The position numbers were made by a program, and so were the translations under genes. Below the pieces are notes generated by a model. It made no database searches. It was not told the origin of the DNA and was given only the letters and a program-made list of their open reading frames with translations. Shown here piece after piece: positions 6,614 to 7,770 of a DNA stretch of 7,770 nucleotides. Position 1 is the first letter of the stretch; every line of letters starts with the position of its first letter. Source of the stretch: an uncultured Eubacterium sp. (GTDB lineage Bacteria; Bacillota; Clostridia; Lachnospirales; Lachnospiraceae); NCBI GenBank assembly GCA_904502145.1, contig CAJGDH010000084.1, forward strand, positions 1-7,770, read 5' to 3'.

Positions 6614-7102
6614 TTAACTTTTTTCTCCCAGCATCTCATCCAGGATCGCTGCCGCCCGTCTCACATAGTTAAGACAGGGCCGTCTGGCATAGTATTCCTC
6701 TGTCCGCTCTTCCGGAACATTTCCCGGTTTTACTTTCACACCCTCCAGAAGCTCCCTGCAGATGATACTCCCGTTTGCCTCGCGAAACCTTCGGGCGTAA
6801 TCCTGTACCAGCAGATAATGGTCCTTCTTGGCCTTCATATCTTTCGGGTCTTCATAGCCGCAGGCCATACCCAGGACCAGCAGGGCGGCGCTCACCGTAC
6901 CGCAGACTTCGCGGAGACGGCCCATACCTCCTCCCAGGGAAGAAGCCAGGCGGGCCGAAGTCGGCCGGTCAAATCCGGTAACGTCGCTGAAGGCACACAT
7001 TACCGACTGAGAACAGTTGTAACCCTCAAGGAAGAATTGTTCCGCCTGTTCCACGTGATCTGTATGATTGGTTTTCCTTTCCATATCCATCTCTGTATCC
7101 AT
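6614..7102 (-). CDS. C_GCAxxG_C_C family probable redox protein
   Basis: A small cytoplasmic protein of up to 162 residues, of a family thought to be redox-active because of its invariant cysteines. The biochemical role is not established. The conserved pattern is present: GYNCSQSV (Cys30), SSLGGGMGRLREVCG (Cys67), IICRELL (Cys115) and RPCLNYV (Cys143). Two further cysteines lie at 36 and 81. The family's central CGAxxG motif reads CGTVSA here, so the usual Ala and Gly are changed. The start is uncertain. The ATG at 7102 has GGGAG touching it, too close to serve as its ribosome binding site. The ATG at 7090 has the same GGGAG 12 nt away, which is long, and the ATG at 7084 has only a weak AGAG. 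A start at 7090 or 7084 would lose only 4-6 residues and no conserved part. It precedes the TtcA-like gene by 9 bp and follows a terminator, but I find no clear promoter of its own. Confidence 0.88.
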   Translation of the reverse strand: MDTEMDMERKTNHTDHVEQAEQFFLEGYNCSQSVMCAFSDVTGFDRPTSARLASSLGGGMGRLREVCGTVSAALLVLGMACGYEDPKDMKAKKDHYLLVQDYARRFREANGSIICRELLEGVKVKPGNVPEERTEEYYARRPCLNYVRRAAAILDEMLGEKS

Positions 7103-7138
7103 CTCCCGGCAAATGTATTAACTCTCCGTCCCTTACAG

Positions 7139-7166
7139 AAAAAAGCTCCCGAAAAGATCGGGAGCT
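7139..7166 (-). terminator. Intrinsic terminator of the GGGtGRT gene
   Basis: On the minus strand AGCTCCCGA (7158-7166) pairs perfectly with TCGGGAGCT (7144-7152) around a 5-nt loop. It is followed by six U (7139-7144, where the stem's last A-U pair overlaps the run). It begins 20 nt after the TAA of the GGGtGRT gene. A 9-bp perfect stem plus U-tract is a textbook strong terminator and should insulate the downstream C_GCAxxG_C_C/ttcA pair. Confidence 0.93.
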
Positions 7167-7186
7167 GTATATGACGGAAATAATGA

Positions 7187-7770
7187 TTATTCCGTTGCCT
7201 GCTGAACTGCAACAGCAACTGCTACGGTCATACCGACCATAGGATTGTTGCCTGCGCCTAAGAATCCCATCATCTCTACATGAGCGGGTACGGAAGAAGA
7301 ACCGGCAAACTGTGCATCGGAATGCATACGGCCAAGTGTATCTGTCATACCGTAGGAAGCGGGACCTGCAGCCATGTTGTCAGGATGAAGGGTACGGCCT
7401 GTGCCGCCGCCGGAAGCTACGGAGAAGTATTTCTTTCCTGCTTCCCAACGTTCCTTCTTATATGTTCCTGCTACCGGATGCTGGAAACGGGTGGGGTTGG
7501 TGGAGTTTCCGGTGATGGAAACATCAGCACCTTCATGCCACATGATGGCAACACCTTCACGAACATCATCGGAGCCGTAGCAGTTAACCTTAGCACGTGG
7601 ACCGTCGCTATAAGCGATACGACGTACTTCCTTAAGCTCTCCTGTAAAATAGTCGAACTCAGTCTGTACATATGTGAAACCATTGATACGGGCGATGATC
7701 TGAGCTGCATCCTTACCGAGACCGTTAAGGATAACGCGGAGAGGCTCCTTACGAACCTTGTCAGCCTTAG
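7187..7770 (-). CDS. GGGtGRT family protein (C-terminal part; start beyond right edge)
   Basis: The last 194 codons of a gene entering from the right. The name-giving motif GGGTGRT is encoded at 7391-7411, inside SVASGGGTGRTLHPDN. Other conserved-looking blocks are MWHEGADVSITGNSTNP, MAAGPASYGMTDTLGRMHSD and the Gly/Met-rich GFLGAGNNPMVGMTVAVAVA near the C-terminus. The family is common in Clostridia and other anaerobes, usually around 330 residues, so roughly the first 130 are missing here. Function is unknown. No signal peptide or membrane span is seen in the visible part. Codon use is strongly biased: ten of the eleven Arg codons are CGT and one is CGC, with no AGA, AGG or CGG, unlike the neighbouring genes. 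This suggests high expression. The gene ends in TAA and is followed by a strong terminator, so it is not co-transcribed with the next genes to any large extent. Confidence 0.93.
   Translation of the reverse strand, partial: KADKVRKEPLRVILNGLGKDAAQIIARINGFTYVQTEFDYFTGELKEVRRIAYSDGPRAKVNCYGSDDVREGVAIMWHEGADVSITGNSTNPTRFQHPVAGTYKKERWEAGKKYFSVASGGGTGRTLHPDNMAAGPASYGMTDTLGRMHSDAQFAGSSSVPAHVEMMGFLGAGNNPMVGMTVAVAVAVQQATE

Noticed and set aside
7103..7138. A promoter for the C_GCAxxG_C_C/ttcA pair
   Set aside because: Only 36 bp separate the terminator from the first ATG, and no -35/-10 pair with acceptable spacing is visible. Expression may depend on terminator read-through or an atypical promoter.
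5978..7174. A 398-codon plus-strand open frame across the ttcA and C_GCAxxG_C_C genes
   Set aside because: It is antisense to two recognised genes with intact motifs, has no domain-like sequence, and spans their intergenic junction. Long antisense frames are common at this base composition.

Overview
The window looks like ordinary chromosome from a gut-type Clostridia, most likely Lachnospiraceae or a close relative. This is inferred from the combination of a GGGtGRT-family protein, a C_GCAxxG_C_C redox-type protein paired with a TtcA-like tRNA thiolase, a DUF554 membrane protein, strong AAGGAG-like ribosome binding sites and a base composition of roughly half G+C. I see no tRNA, rRNA, CRISPR array, insertion sequence, phage gene or attachment site.

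Layout. Positions 1-2914 (minus strand) are one uninterrupted reading frame that runs off the left edge. Its first 971 codons encode a very acidic, low-complexity protein that ends, at the window edge, in the start of a RecA/DnaB-like domain with a degenerate Walker A motif. This is the least ordinary object in the window. A 207-bp divergent intergenic region (2915-3121) holds its promoter, a 14-bp direct repeat and the promoter of a PHP-domain phosphoesterase (3122-4003, plus). That gene meets a DUF554 membrane protein (4004-4738, minus) tail to tail with no spacer. A second divergent region (4739-4926) carries a promoter in each direction and a small palindrome. It is followed by a secreted C39-like cysteine-protease-fold protein (4927-5739, plus). 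That gene is tail to tail, with one base between stops, with a TtcA-like PP-loop ATPase (5741-6604, minus). The TtcA-like gene lies 9 bp downstream of a C_GCAxxG_C_C protein gene (6614-7102, minus), and the two form a likely operon. A clean intrinsic terminator (7139-7166) separates that pair from the C-terminal part of a GGGtGRT protein gene (7187-7770, minus), which enters from the right edge and has the codon bias of a highly expressed gene.

How the genes relate. The C_GCAxxG_C_C/TtcA pair is the only convincing operon; both proteins have conserved cysteines, and the TtcA-like one has the three expected for an Fe-S cluster. The other genes are single units arranged as divergent and convergent pairs, so their adjacency says little about shared function. 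Every gap between genes is under 300 bp. The large acidic protein is the main candidate for something undescribed; the rest are known families, two or three of them of unknown function.
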